64,000 nt of DNA from Microbacter margulisiae (GTDB lineage Bacteria; Bacteroidota; Bacteroidia; Bacteroidales; Paludibacteraceae). The notes below the pieces were generated by a model. The model saw only the letters and a program-made list of their open reading frames with translations. It searched no databases and was not told where the DNA came from. The first letter of the stretch is position 1. Every line of letters starts with the position of its first letter. The stretch covers positions 186,001 through 250,000 of the forward strand of contig NZ_JACHYB010000001.1 of the NCBI RefSeq assembly GCF_014192515.1. The letters run 5' to 3'. The translations under genes were made by a program, and so were the position numbers. Shown piece by piece: positions 34,434-43,140 of this stretch.

Positions 34434-35837
34434 ATGAATCGCCAAAAACAAAAGGTTGTTTATATCATTGCCGATATGGGAACGGCTGTTGCATCATGGG
34501 TCATATTTTTTGTTTATCATAGCTATGTGAGTAATATGCAAACTCCAGTGGCTACAATCAAGTCTTTACATTGTAGTTTTTGGGGAGTGTTATTGGTATA
34601 TCCTTTTTACTGCGTGCTAATCCATTATTTGTCGGGCTATTACTTGCGTCCTTTTCAAAAACAACCTCTCTTGGAATTTGTTACAACGTTTATGTCTTCG
34701 TTGGTCATTGCGTTGACTATATTCTTTCTGCTATTGTTTAGGGATGTTGTGATTTCCAATCATTATTATTTGTTTTTTAGTGTATTGTTTTTAGCACAGC
34801 TTGGGCTTACTTATTTTGTCCGAATTTTCATAACACATACTGTGAAAAATAAAATTCGAAAAGGAAAGCTGAGCTTTAATACTTTAATTATTGGGACAGG
34901 TATCAATGCCCAGGCCGTTTTTAGTCAGTTACAATTAAATCAGCATAAAAACGGGAATAAAGTGTTGGGCTTTGTTGATCCTGGGCAAGCCTTGAAGGAA
35001 AACAATGATCCGAAAAGTATTTGTTCATTGTCAGATATTGCCTCGGTTATTGAGGAACATCATATTACAGAGCTTTTTATTGTGGCGGATAATAGCAACG
35101 AAGATGAATTGTTTGACATTGTTAATCAATTGTTGATCTTTCCTGTTTCAATTAAGGTTTTGCCACGTGTATATGAATTTTTGACAGCACGTATTCGCAT
35201 TAATTCATCAACAATCTCTCCGTATATTGAGATTACGGCTTTGTCAATGCCTGATTGGCAATTGTGCACGAAACGTTTTCTTGATATCGTTATTTCATTT
35301 TTTGTACTTGTGTTTTTCTCTCCGGTATTTTTGTATCTGTTGATCCGCGTTAAACGAGAGACTCCTGGTGTTGCAATATATCGTCAGGAGCGAATTGGGT
35401 TGCATGGGAAGCCATTTCAGATTTTAAAATTTCGTACCATGTACAGTAATGCCGAAAATGGCGTGCCGCAATTAACATCAAAGCAAGATCAGCGTATTAC
35501 ACCCTTTGGAGCGTTTATGCGAAGATATCGTCTGGATGAGTTGCCTCAGTTTTATAATGTTTTGAAGGGGGATATGTCCATCGTAGGGCCTCGTCCTGAA
35601 CGTCAATATTTCATAAATCAAATTATGCGTGAAGCACCTTATTATTGTTTGCTATATAATGTTCGACCAGGATTAACCTCGTGGGGACCAATCAAAGTTG
35701 GCTATACCGATATGTTTGAAAAAATGGTTGAACGCTTACAGTATGATATTTTATATTTAGAGAATATGTCTTTGCTCTCAGATATGCAAATTTTATTATT
35801 TACATTGTCTACTATAATTAAGGGGAAAGGGTGGTAA
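34434..35837 (+). CDS. Undecaprenyl-phosphate sugar phosphotransferase
   Basis: Initiates surface or exopolysaccharide synthesis by moving a hexose-1-phosphate from a nucleotide sugar to undecaprenyl phosphate (WbaP/WcaJ type). The 467-aa protein has four or five N-terminal membrane helices (about 10-130), a Rossmann-like domain (TLIIGTGINAQAVF near 150), another membrane helix (LDIVISFFVLVFFSPVFLYL near 285) and the catalytic sugar-transferase domain with LKFRTMYSNAENG, LDELPQFYNVLKGDMSIVGP and RPE. It follows tsaC by 18 bases. Confidence 0.95.
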   Translation: MNRQKQKVVYIIADMGTAVASWVIFFVYHSYVSNMQTPVATIKSLHCSFWGVLLVYPFYCVLIHYLSGYYLRPFQKQPLLEFVTTFMSSLVIALTIFFLLLFRDVVISNHYYLFFSVLFLAQLGLTYFVRIFITHTVKNKIRKGKLSFNTLIIGTGINAQAVFSQLQLNQHKNGNKVLGFVDPGQALKENNDPKSICSLSDIASVIEEHHITELFIVADNSNEDELFDIVNQLLIFPVSIKVLPRVYEFLTARIRINSSTISPYIEITALSMPDWQLCTKRFLDIVISFFVLVFFSPVFLYLLIRVKRETPGVAIYRQERIGLHGKPFQILKFRTMYSNAENGVPQLTSKQDQRITPFGAFMRRYRLDELPQFYNVLKGDMSIVGPRPERQYFINQIMREAPYYCLLYNVRPGLTSWGPIKVGYTDMFEKMVERLQYDILYLENMSLLSDMQILLFTLSTIIKGKGW

Positions 35838-35840
35838 ATA

Positions 35841-35871
35841 TTGTCAGTATCATGCAATATCACTACTTTTG
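35841..35871 (+). promoter_or_regulatory. Promoter for the coiled-coil membrane protein gene
   Basis: TTG at 35841-35843, 20 bases, then TACTTTTG at 35864-35871: consensus-like Bacteroidetes promoter, leader about 60 bases. Confidence 0.6.
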
Positions 35872-35937
35872 TGCTATGAACTATTCGCTCTATTTGAATA
35901 GAAAGGTGAAGATTATTTAACTGATTATCATTGTTGT

Positions 35938-36846
35938 ATGGCTATGCGATTTTCTTTCGATAATGTGAATAAAAAATGGATTTGGGGAACGATTGTTTTG
36001 ATTCTCATTTTAGCGTTAGCACTAGTGTTTGCTTTAAAAACCATTTCCGATAAGAATAAAGAAATGAGTGGTTTCGTGAACCAGATGACTTATGAAAAGG
36101 GGCAAATTGAGCAAGAGTACCAGGATTTTTCCAAGTCTATGGATGGTTTGCAGTTTAAGACAAATAACGATTCTTTAGCTCATCAGATTGAGTTGCAACA
36201 ACAGCATATTCAGGTTCTTATGCAAGAGTTACATGCTGTTAAAGCTACTGATACGCAAGAAATTAATAGACTGAAACAAGAGCTGGCGTTGGTGCGATCC
36301 GTTATGATGCATTATGTCAATATTGTTGATTCTTTAAATCAGGTCAACACGGCATTAACTGCTGAAAATAAGGCAGTGAAGCAAAAATATGTACAAGCAA
36401 CACAAACCGTCCAGCAATTGTCTAAAGAAAAAAGCTCATTGACTCAGCAGGTGCAATTAGCAGCACGACTTGCGACAAAATCCATAGAGGTAGTACCTTT
36501 GACTGACCGCAATCGCAAAACAGATAGAATTAAGAAAACTGTTACACTCAGAATCAATTTTACCATTGCTAAAAACATTACAGCAACGCCTGGAGATAAA
36601 ATAATATACGCAAGAATTATGACACCTGACGGTGAAATATTGTCTAATAACCCTAACAATCTTTTTCAGTTTGAGAATCGTCAGATTCAATATTCTTGTA
36701 AAAAAATGATTGAATACCAAGGGACTGACTTGTCCGATGTTCTTTATTGGCAAGTAGATCAATTATTGTTTCCCGGCACTTATCGTGTTGATCTTTTTGT
36801 GGATGGAAATATTATTGGTCAGCAAAGCTTTATTTTGAAAAAGTAA
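35938..36846 (+). CDS. Coiled-coil inner-membrane protein, 302 aa
   Basis: One membrane helix (WGTIVLILILALALVFAL, about residues 16-33) is followed by long coiled-coil segments (about 40-175) and a C-terminal beta-rich domain (RKTVT-type start near 195; ends PGTYRVDLFVDGNIIGQQSF). The protein would be anchored in the inner membrane with a periplasmic rod and head. Proteins of this form are common in Bacteroidales but have no assigned function known to me. It has its own promoter and lies 56 bases before xerD. Confidence 0.75.
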   Translation: MAMRFSFDNVNKKWIWGTIVLILILALALVFALKTISDKNKEMSGFVNQMTYEKGQIEQEYQDFSKSMDGLQFKTNNDSLAHQIELQQQHIQVLMQELHAVKATDTQEINRLKQELALVRSVMMHYVNIVDSLNQVNTALTAENKAVKQKYVQATQTVQQLSKEKSSLTQQVQLAARLATKSIEVVPLTDRNRKTDRIKKTVTLRINFTIAKNITATPGDKIIYARIMTPDGEILSNNPNNLFQFENRQIQYSCKKMIEYQGTDLSDVLYWQVDQLLFPGTYRVDLFVDGNIIGQQSFILKK

Positions 36847-36902
36847 AAGCAATCAGCTTCTTCCTATTTTCATTGTGCATCCAATTGATTTAAAATAGAA
36901 TA

Positions 36903-37802
36903 ATGGGATCACAATCAATTACACAAGAATATCTTGTTTATTTACAGCTTGAAAAGTCATTGTCAGCCAACACTGTTGCTGCTTATGCTAATGATTTAGA
37001 TAAATGGCTTGATTATCTTCATGATGCTTCCATTTCTTATATGGATGCCAGTTTGGAGCATTTCAATGACTTCCTGATAGATTTGAGCGAAATAGGATTG
37101 TCTAAACGTTCTCAGGCTCGTATTATTTCTGGAATTAAATCATTTTATCATTTTTTGGTCGTCACGAACAAACTGAATGAAGATCCTACTGATCTACTTG
37201 ATGTGCCAAAAATTGGATTTCATTTACCTGAAGTTTTATCTGTTGAGGAAATTAATCTGATTGTGGATGCGATTGACCTTTCTGCTCCTGAGGGTCAACG
37301 TAACCGTGCTATCATTGAAACACTGTATGGATCGGGTTTACGTGTTAGCGAGTTGGTGAACCTTCAGATATCCAATATTGATTTTGAACGTGGCATAGCC
37401 CGAGTGGAAGGGAAAGGTAGTAAACAACGTTTAGTCCCTTTGTCGGAAGAAGCCTTAACCCAAATTGCTCAATGGAAACTGATTCGACATGGATTGCAGA
37501 TAAAAAAGGGACACGAAGATTTTTTGTTCCTAAATCGACGGGGAGCTCAATTAACCCGTGTGATGATTCTGATTATGGTCAAAAAGATAGCAGAGCAAGT
37601 AGGAATAGAGAAAACCATTAGTCCTCATACTTTTCGCCATTCATTCGCAACGCATCTTTTAGAGGGAGGAGCTAATTTGCGGGTAATACAACAATTACTC
37701 GGACATGAGTCGATAACAACAACTGAGATTTATACGCATATTGATATTAACCTATTACGTGATACGGTTCTGAACTGTCATCCACGCAATAAAAAAGAAT
37801 AA
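36903..37802 (+). CDS. xerD: Site-specific tyrosine recombinase XerD
   Basis: Resolves chromosome dimers with XerC at dif near the terminus. The 299-aa product has the SAM-like core-binding domain (residues 1-95) and the catalytic domain with R147 (GSGLRVSEL), H242-x2-R245 (PHTFRHSFATHLLEGG), H268 (LLGHES) and the nucleophile Y277 (TEIYTHI). Length and motifs favour the housekeeping recombinase over a phage or transposon integrase; no attachment site or mobile genes are adjacent. Confidence 0.93.
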   Translation: MGSQSITQEYLVYLQLEKSLSANTVAAYANDLDKWLDYLHDASISYMDASLEHFNDFLIDLSEIGLSKRSQARIISGIKSFYHFLVVTNKLNEDPTDLLDVPKIGFHLPEVLSVEEINLIVDAIDLSAPEGQRNRAIIETLYGSGLRVSELVNLQISNIDFERGIARVEGKGSKQRLVPLSEEALTQIAQWKLIRHGLQIKKGHEDFLFLNRRGAQLTRVMILIMVKKIAEQVGIEKTISPHTFRHSFATHLLEGGANLRVIQQLLGHESITTTEIYTHIDINLLRDTVLNCHPRNKKE

Positions 37803-37816
37803 TCATTGCGTTTGGT

Positions 37817-37844
37817 TATCTATCTATCTATCTATCTATCTATC
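37817..37844. repeat. Tetranucleotide microsatellite, seven TATC units
   Basis: Seven perfect TATC copies lie at the convergent ends of xerD and nadE. On the minus strand the nadE frame enters the repeat and meets TAG after Ile-Asp-Arg, so copy-number change beyond three units would not alter the protein. Confidence 0.9.
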
Positions 37845-39757
37845 TCCATCCATAAGGTTTTATCTGCATCACTCGGCATTCGCCAGTCTCCACGAGGAGA
37901 TAGATTTATGGTTCCGACTTTTGGTCCATCGGGCATACATGATCTCTTGAATTGTTGACTAAAAAAGCGGTTGATGAATAGTGTTAGCCATTTTTGTATA
38001 TCTGCTGCTGAATACTTGTTGTGAAACGCCTGTGTGGCTAAAAATCTTATTTTATTTGGCCTAAACCCATAACGAATCATATAGTATAGGAAAAAATCGT
38101 GCAATTCGTAAGGCCCAATGATTTCTTCCGTCTTTTGTGTAATGTCATCTTGTTCGTTTTTAGGCAGCAATTCTGGGCTGACAGGTGTGTTCAAAATATC
38201 TTTTAGTGTTAATGCGCTGTTTTGATTCATTTTGTGATTTGCAGCCCATTGAACGAGATATTTTACTAATGTTTTGGGAACTCCTGAGTTAACGGCATAC
38301 ATTGACATATGATCGCCATTATACGTGCACCAACCAAGGGCTAATTCCGATAAATCGCCGGTGCCAATTACTAGTCCATTCTCTTTATTAGCTATATCCA
38401 TAAGAAGTTGCGTGCGTTCCCGTGCTTGCGTGTTTTCGTAGGTTACGTCATGTATTTCAGGATTATGATCTAAATCTTTAAAGTGTAATAAACTAGCTTC
38501 TGTAATATCTATCTCACGGATACTACATTGCAAAGATTTCATCAATTGTTTTGCATTATTCAGTGTTCGGCTTGTAGTTCCAAATCCAGGCATGGTGACG
38601 CCAATAATATTCTCTCTTGGTATAGATAATTTATCAAATGCCAATGTTGTAACTAACAAAGCCAGAGTTGAATCCAACCCTCCAGAAATGCCTATGACGG
38701 CTTTTGTTAATTTGGTATGATTTATGCGTTGTACTAAACCGGTAATTTGAATAGCAAGAATTTCTTCGCACCGCGCGTCTAGAACAGGTCCTGCCGGGAT
38801 AAATGGCGTTGGACTATATGGTCTTGTTAAATGAAATGCTTTCGATGATAGTATCTCACAATCAATCAGTCGATATTTAGGTGTTGAGTCGAATAAACTG
38901 AATCCGTCCTGAGTAAAGCTCGAATTCATTTGGCGCTCATTTTTTAGTAAATCAATATCGATTTCACTAATAGTCAGTTGTTCATCTATCAAAAATCGTT
39001 CTGATTCGGTAATAATCTTCCCATTTTCAGCAAAAATGCTTTTTCCTGCAAAAACAACATCTTGAGTAGATTCACCAAATCCGGAACTTACATATACGTA
39101 TCCAGAAATACAACGCGCAGATTGTTGTGCGATTAATGACTTGATGTATTCATTTTTTCCGATAGTTTCGTTGCTTGCAGAAAGATTGAAAATTAGATGA
39201 GCCCCCGATAGCGTATGTAATGAACTTGGCGGGATTGTTACCCAAAGGTCTTCACATATCTCAATACCAAAGCGGAATGTGGTGGTCCCAATTAAGAGTT
39301 GAGTTCCGAAGGGTACTTTTTGTCCTGCAAGTATGATGTTTTCATCTAATGCATGTAAAGATGATGTAAACCACCTTTTTTCATAAAACTCATGGTAGTT
39401 TGGAAGATGCGTTTTAGGCACAACGGCTAAAATTTTCCCTTTTTGAATGACTATGCCACAGTTGAAGAGGCGATCTCTTGATTTGACCGGCATGCCTACG
39501 ATAGAGATAATATCTAAATTTTGTGTTTTGTCTAAGAGATTGTGTAGTGCGGTTTCAGCTTCTTCTATTAGGGCCTGCTGATGGAATAAATCCCCACATG
39601 TATATGCCGTTATACATAATTCAGGGAAGCAAACGATTTGGGCATCTTGATTTTCAGCTTGCCGCATCATTACCTCAATTCTTTCAATATTATAGCCACA
39701 ATTTGCTACTGTGAGGTTGGGAATAGCTGTAGCTATTTTAATATAACCGTAATGCAT
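37832..39757 (-). CDS. nadE: Glutamine-dependent NAD+ synthase
   Basis: Amidates deamido-NAD to NAD, taking ammonia from glutamine. The protein joins an N-terminal nitrilase-like glutaminase domain (FPELCITAYTCGDLF with the catalytic Glu; FGIEICEDLWV with the nucleophilic Cys) to a C-terminal synthetase domain (AVIGISGGLDSTLAL P-loop; GTGDLSELALGWCTYNGDH). The frame is open to an ATG at 39796, but the internal start at 39757 (MHYGYIKIATAIP) matches the family beginning and gives 641 aa. The last codons run into a TATC microsatellite shared with the end of xerD. Confidence 0.96.
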   Translation of the reverse strand: MHYGYIKIATAIPNLTVANCGYNIERIEVMMRQAENQDAQIVCFPELCITAYTCGDLFHQQALIEEAETALHNLLDKTQNLDIISIVGMPVKSRDRLFNCGIVIQKGKILAVVPKTHLPNYHEFYEKRWFTSSLHALDENIILAGQKVPFGTQLLIGTTTFRFGIEICEDLWVTIPPSSLHTLSGAHLIFNLSASNETIGKNEYIKSLIAQQSARCISGYVYVSSGFGESTQDVVFAGKSIFAENGKIITESERFLIDEQLTISEIDIDLLKNERQMNSSFTQDGFSLFDSTPKYRLIDCEILSSKAFHLTRPYSPTPFIPAGPVLDARCEEILAIQITGLVQRINHTKLTKAVIGISGGLDSTLALLVTTLAFDKLSIPRENIIGVTMPGFGTTSRTLNNAKQLMKSLQCSIREIDITEASLLHFKDLDHNPEIHDVTYENTQARERTQLLMDIANKENGLVIGTGDLSELALGWCTYNGDHMSMYAVNSGVPKTLVKYLVQWAANHKMNQNSALTLKDILNTPVSPELLPKNEQDDITQKTEEIIGPYELHDFFLYYMIRYGFRPNKIRFLATQAFHNKYSAADIQKWLTLFINRFFSQQFKRSCMPDGPKVGTINLSPRGDWRMPSDADKTLWMEIDR

Positions 39758-39914
39758 AAGAGTGTGTTTGTGTTTTGCTGCTACAAACTTACGCATTTTT
39801 TCTGCTTTTGCTTTTTAAAAAACGAGCAACTATATTTTCTCCTTTTTTGTTCTGAAGGAAAACGTTGTTGTGCTTGCCAATGGCATAATTACTAAATCAC
39901 AAAAAAAGTGCACT

Positions 39915-40628
39915 TTATTTATCTCCAAAGTTGTACGCAACTGCTAATCCAGCATTAGTAGTGCCACAGACTAAATTTCCCTGAGGGTCTTCAAGTGTTG
40001 ATATTGAAGGGAAAACAGCAAGATGCTTATTGGGATTGAAAGCTATATGTGCAAGATTATTTTTTCTATTAATGCTATTTGATGTAGATCCTGCATCGAC
40101 TATGCTCCAGATATAAGAAATTGCAGCAGTGATGAATCCTGCCGTTGCTAAACCGCTGTGATGGGACGAAAGTGCAACAGCTCCAACAGCCAAACCTCCA
40201 TATGAAGTTGCCATAAATACAAGACCTTTCCCAATTTGTCCATTATATATTTGCCCCATTCCTGGCACCATAATTGAAAATGATGTGGCAAATACAGGAT
40301 CTTTATGATCTGTAAGATAAATTGCTTGTAGACCCATATCTATAGATGGCATAATTGTTTTCCATTGTGAGGGTAAAGCTGGATTTGTAAGTTCATTTGA
40401 AAGGGTATTGATGTGCAGATCATTTATACGCAGAGGACTTGTGAAGAAATGCGTAAAAGTTTTGTTTATTTCATTCTGCTTTTGTGTAACGGGTTTAGCC
40501 GGTGCTAAAATGATCCGTTGGCTGGAACTTTCTCTCAAATTTTGAAAATTGGGGGTAGTATTATTTTGCCCGTACAAATTTATAATTGATGCCAGGAAAA
40601 ATAGAGCAAAAGGAATAACAATTTTCAT
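39915..40628 (-). CDS. Exported or membrane protein with Gly-rich helical hairpins
   Basis: A 237-aa protein with an N-terminal signal (MKIVIPFALFFLASIINLYG), a polar region, and hydrophobic segments from about residue 120 containing PGMGQIYNGQIGKGLVFMA and YGGLAVGAVALSSHHSGLAT. The PGxGQ-Y-G-x-x-G-KG pattern is shared with DUF5683/TM2-like envelope proteins. It ends with a strand AGLAVAYNFGDK that could be an outer-membrane-type C-terminal strand. Function unknown. The upstream region on this strand is long and AT-rich. Confidence 0.7.
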   Translation of the reverse strand: MKIVIPFALFFLASIINLYGQNNTTPNFQNLRESSSQRIILAPAKPVTQKQNEINKTFTHFFTSPLRINDLHINTLSNELTNPALPSQWKTIMPSIDMGLQAIYLTDHKDPVFATSFSIMVPGMGQIYNGQIGKGLVFMATSYGGLAVGAVALSSHHSGLATAGFITAAISYIWSIVDAGSTSNSINRKNNLAHIAFNPNKHLAVFPSISTLEDPQGNLVCGTTNAGLAVAYNFGDK

Positions 40629-40992
40629 AATTCAATTTTTTAAGTGATCGACAAACTAAACGCGTAATCTGATATACGGTTTCACAATGATTTTCTGTTA
40701 CAAAAATAGAATCATGAGCTTGATATTATTCTTTTTTTGCCTGAATACAATATAGAAAGCTTATTTTAGGTGTTCTTTTTATATTTTGATATTCAATTAC
40801 TTATGTGTTTTGATTTCGTTTTATATATGGAACCATGTGTTTGAAAAGATTTTTTGCCCTTTTTGACGATCAAATTTTTCTTATTGAACAGCTGAATTTC
40901 ATTTTTATTTAACCCACCGGAATTCTGATATGAAATGAGGCGGGCATTTTGAAAAAAATGCCCGCCTCATTGTTTCAGTTTTTTTTGTCAAT
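40629..40992. other. AT-rich gap between two minus-strand genes
   Basis: No ORF or RNA gene is convincing. It contains the strong hairpin at 40934-40971 and, on the minus strand, a TATTTTTG box (40701-40708) that may be part of the promoter of the downstream gene. Confidence 0.5.
40934..40971 (-). terminator. Strong GC-rich hairpin after the PepSY-like gene
   Basis: Perfect 14-base stem aatgaggcgggcat/atgcccgcctcatt around an A-rich loop, 22 bases beyond the stop of the minus-strand PepSY-like gene. On the + strand it is followed by an eight-T run, so it may work in both directions. Confidence 0.8.
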
Positions 40993-41418
40993 TTATTTTC
41001 CAATAAGGACTCCGGTTCTGTTAAAATCAACTTCTCTTTTGAGTGCTCCTTTGATAACGTCAAATTCGTATGTTTCTCCACTTGGTGTTTCAGATAAATC
41101 AACTTCTGTGATGCGATAATCAGGAAATCCTTTTTTCAGTGCTTTATTAACCGCTTCTGGAACTTCTGCTACGGGGATCCGATGCTCAGTTTCCTTCCAT
41201 TGTCCTTGGTTGTCAAAATTTGCCGAATAACTATGCCCATTTAGAACAAAATCAGCTTCCCATTCTTGAGCATTTTCTCGACTCCATTTTACAGTCCTTG
41301 CATTCTGAAATTTTTTTGCAAAGCTTGTTTTTACTACATTTGGCACTGCTTTGACATTCGCAAAAGTGCTGCTAGTCACAAATAGTACTGCTAGAATCAT
41401 AAACCAGAATCTTTTCAT
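40993..41418 (-). CDS. Secreted PepSY-like protein
   Basis: A 141-aa protein with a signal peptide (MKRFWFMILAVLFVTSSTFA) and two PepSY-like repeats: VKTSFAKKFQNARTVKWSRE followed by WEADFVLNGHSYSANFD, then VNKALKKGFPDYRITEVD and YEFDVIKGALKREVDF. This beta-alpha fold is the DUF2874/BLIP-like PepSY family, plentiful in Bacteroidales and of unknown role, perhaps inhibitory or sensory in the periplasm. A CAAAATTA box on the + strand at 41450-41457 (TAATTTTG on the minus strand) may be its promoter. A strong hairpin ends the transcript. Confidence 0.85.
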   Translation of the reverse strand: MKRFWFMILAVLFVTSSTFANVKAVPNVVKTSFAKKFQNARTVKWSRENAQEWEADFVLNGHSYSANFDNQGQWKETEHRIPVAEVPEAVNKALKKGFPDYRITEVDLSETPSGETYEFDVIKGALKREVDFNRTGVLIGK

Positions 41419-41605
41419 AACGTAAGAAATTTAATAGTATTGATATGAGCAAAATTAGAGTGGAAAGTTAAAGTAAAACTGAAGTTGGTGATAAAATGAT
41501 TATTGGAGATTATTTTTATTTTATATGGTTTGTTGTTGTCCAAAGTCTATGCATTCCAAGAGGCTTGTAAACTGAGACTAATTAAGTTAAATAATCTCCA
41601 AATAA

Positions 41606-41711
41606 TTTGCTTTTTCCCATTATCAAAGCTTATCTTTGCAACGTTTTCATGGTATTAGATTTAAGGTTAATAAATTGATTGTGGTTGTCGTGAGACAACC
41701 CTTTCTTTTTT
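41606..41711 (+). ncRNA. Tandem small-RNA unit 1 (promoter, RNA, terminator)
   Basis: Promoter TTTG (41606-41609), 21 bases, TATCTTTG (41631-41638). The predicted RNA starts near 41645 and runs through tcatggtattagatttaagg to the hairpin ggttgtc-gtga-gacaacc (41683-41700) and a T-rich tail ctttctttttt ending at 41711. No ORF of useful size. Expected RNA about 65-70 nt. Confidence 0.65.
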
Positions 41712-41821
41712 AAACCATCCCCTTCATTAAAATAAAACAGCTGCCTACTGCAGTAACTTTACTGGCATCATAATGATTTATGCAAATGGAATTTAATCAT
41801 TTTCAAAAATGTGGAAAATAA

Positions 41822-41929
41822 TTGGATAAACTATCCTAATCGATATATCTTTGCACTGTGTTTTCATGGTATTAGATTTTAAGGTTAATAAATTGATTGT
41901 GGTTGTCGTGAGACAACCCTTTCTTTTTT
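41822..41929 (+). ncRNA. Tandem small-RNA unit 2
   Basis: Promoter TTG (41822-41824), 21 bases, TATCTTTG (41846-41853). The RNA core 41861-41929 is almost identical to unit 1 and ends with the same ggttgtc-gtga-gacaacc hairpin and T-run. Confidence 0.65.
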
Positions 41930-42107
41930 AAACCTATTCTTCTCTGAAAGGATACCCCTAAAGATTAACGCGAGAAATTTTCTCCGTTTTTTTATGTTAT
42001 TATTGCAATACGAAGTGTCATTTATTCTATTCTTTACTGTATACTCCAACTACAAAACAGAGATATTGTAAATGGAAATTAATCAATATGAAAAATATGG
42101 AAATAAG

Positions 42108-42215
42108 TTGCAAAACCTATTGTAGAGGTTTTACCTTTGCACTGTGTTTTTCATGGTATTAGATTTTAAGGTTAATAATTGATTGTGGTTGTCGTGAGAC
42201 AACCCTTTCTTTTTT
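42108..42215 (+). ncRNA. Tandem small-RNA unit 3
   Basis: Promoter TTG (42108-42110), 21 bases, TACCTTTG (42132-42139). Core 42148-42215 matches units 1 and 2 apart from one or two bases. Unit 3 lies 49 bases before the DUF3108 gene, so it could also act as a leader-type attenuator for that gene. Confidence 0.65.
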
Positions 42216-42263
42216 ATAGCAATTCGATAAAAGTCAAAATTATTCCCGCAATCTTTTGATTCC

Positions 42264-43043
42264 ATGCATGGTAATCGCGTCATTATATTTTTTCTACTTA
42301 TTTTCTTTTCAATATCTTCCCATAACCTTTTAGGTGCGCAAAATGCTTTTTTGCCGGGAGAACAATTGGAATACAAAGCATATTATCACTTGGGTTTTTT
42401 GTGGATACCTGCCGCTTCCATAAAACTTTCAGTTCTGCCAAATGAAAATGCAAAGTATATTACATTGCAAGCCATTGGACAAAGCTTTAAAAGGTATGAT
42501 CCGTTTTTTAAAGTGAGAGAAAACTACATCTCTACAGTGAATGCCAAAACATTAGCGCCTGTGCTGGCAACACGGAAAGCCACGGAGGGGTCTTATCAGG
42601 TTGATGATCGTGCAGTGTTCAATCAAGATAGTGGAATGATTGATTATCATATTATTCGAAACTCCGGAGGAAATTCTATTGGTAAAGAAAAAATTAAAGG
42701 GAGTTGTTTTGATATCTTGACGGCTGCCTATTATTTTCGTACATTCAACTTTTCTGGCATGAATATTGGAGAGCGATTTGTAATCAATACATTTACAGAT
42801 GGTAAAATTTATCCAATTTCTATCCAATATATAGGCAATGAAATGTGTACAGATAATGAAGATCGATCTTATTCATGCTCAAAATTTAGGGTGAGCACCA
42901 TTAAGGGAAAAGTTTTTAGTGGAAAAGATGATATCCTGATATGGGTTACCAATGATGCAGCAAGAATTCCTATCCGGGCTACTTCGAAAATTCTGGTCGG
43001 CGAAGTTAATGTTGTCTTGACGTCTGCTACAGGCGTTAGATAA
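42264..43043 (+). CDS. DUF3108 family exported protein
   Basis: A 259-aa protein with an N-terminal signal (MHGNRVIIFFLLIFFSISSH) and a single beta-rich DUF3108 domain: FLPGEQLEYKAYYHLGFLWI (start), FKVRENYISTVNAKTL, then GSCFDILTAAYYFR and the final PIRATSKILVGEVNVVLTS. The family is periplasmic, related to YcgM-like/LolA-type folds, with no defined reaction. The start ATG at 42264 lies 49 bases after the third small-RNA unit; the ORF upstream has no clear promoter of its own. Confidence 0.9.
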   Translation: MHGNRVIIFFLLIFFSISSHNLLGAQNAFLPGEQLEYKAYYHLGFLWIPAASIKLSVLPNENAKYITLQAIGQSFKRYDPFFKVRENYISTVNAKTLAPVLATRKATEGSYQVDDRAVFNQDSGMIDYHIIRNSGGNSIGKEKIKGSCFDILTAAYYFRTFNFSGMNIGERFVINTFTDGKIYPISIQYIGNEMCTDNEDRSYSCSKFRVSTIKGKVFSGKDDILIWVTNDAARIPIRATSKILVGEVNVVLTSATGVR

Positions 43044-43140
43044 TACTTTCCATAAACATTTCGGTTAAAATGCGCAGAAAAATGTGTAACTTGCGCTCAA
43101 AATGAACAAAAATCTTTCAAATTGCTTTTAAATTGTCATT

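Larger units (their letters stand above)
41419..42263. other. 845-base region without protein genes
   Basis: The region holds only the three small-RNA-like units and their AT-rich upstream segments. The upstream segments of units 2 and 3 are also similar to each other (aatggaa-ttaatca...tggaaa-taa-ttg), which shows that whole units were duplicated, not just the RNA core. Confidence 0.7.

Noticed and set aside
36903..37802. XerD-like gene as integrase of an integrated element
   Set aside because: Length and motifs are those of the housekeeping recombinase, and flanking genes are chromosomal without attachment repeats.
37817..37844. TATC microsatellite as phase-variation switch of nadE
   Set aside because: The nadE frame meets a stop within the first four repeat units, so gain or loss of units beyond that cannot change the protein.
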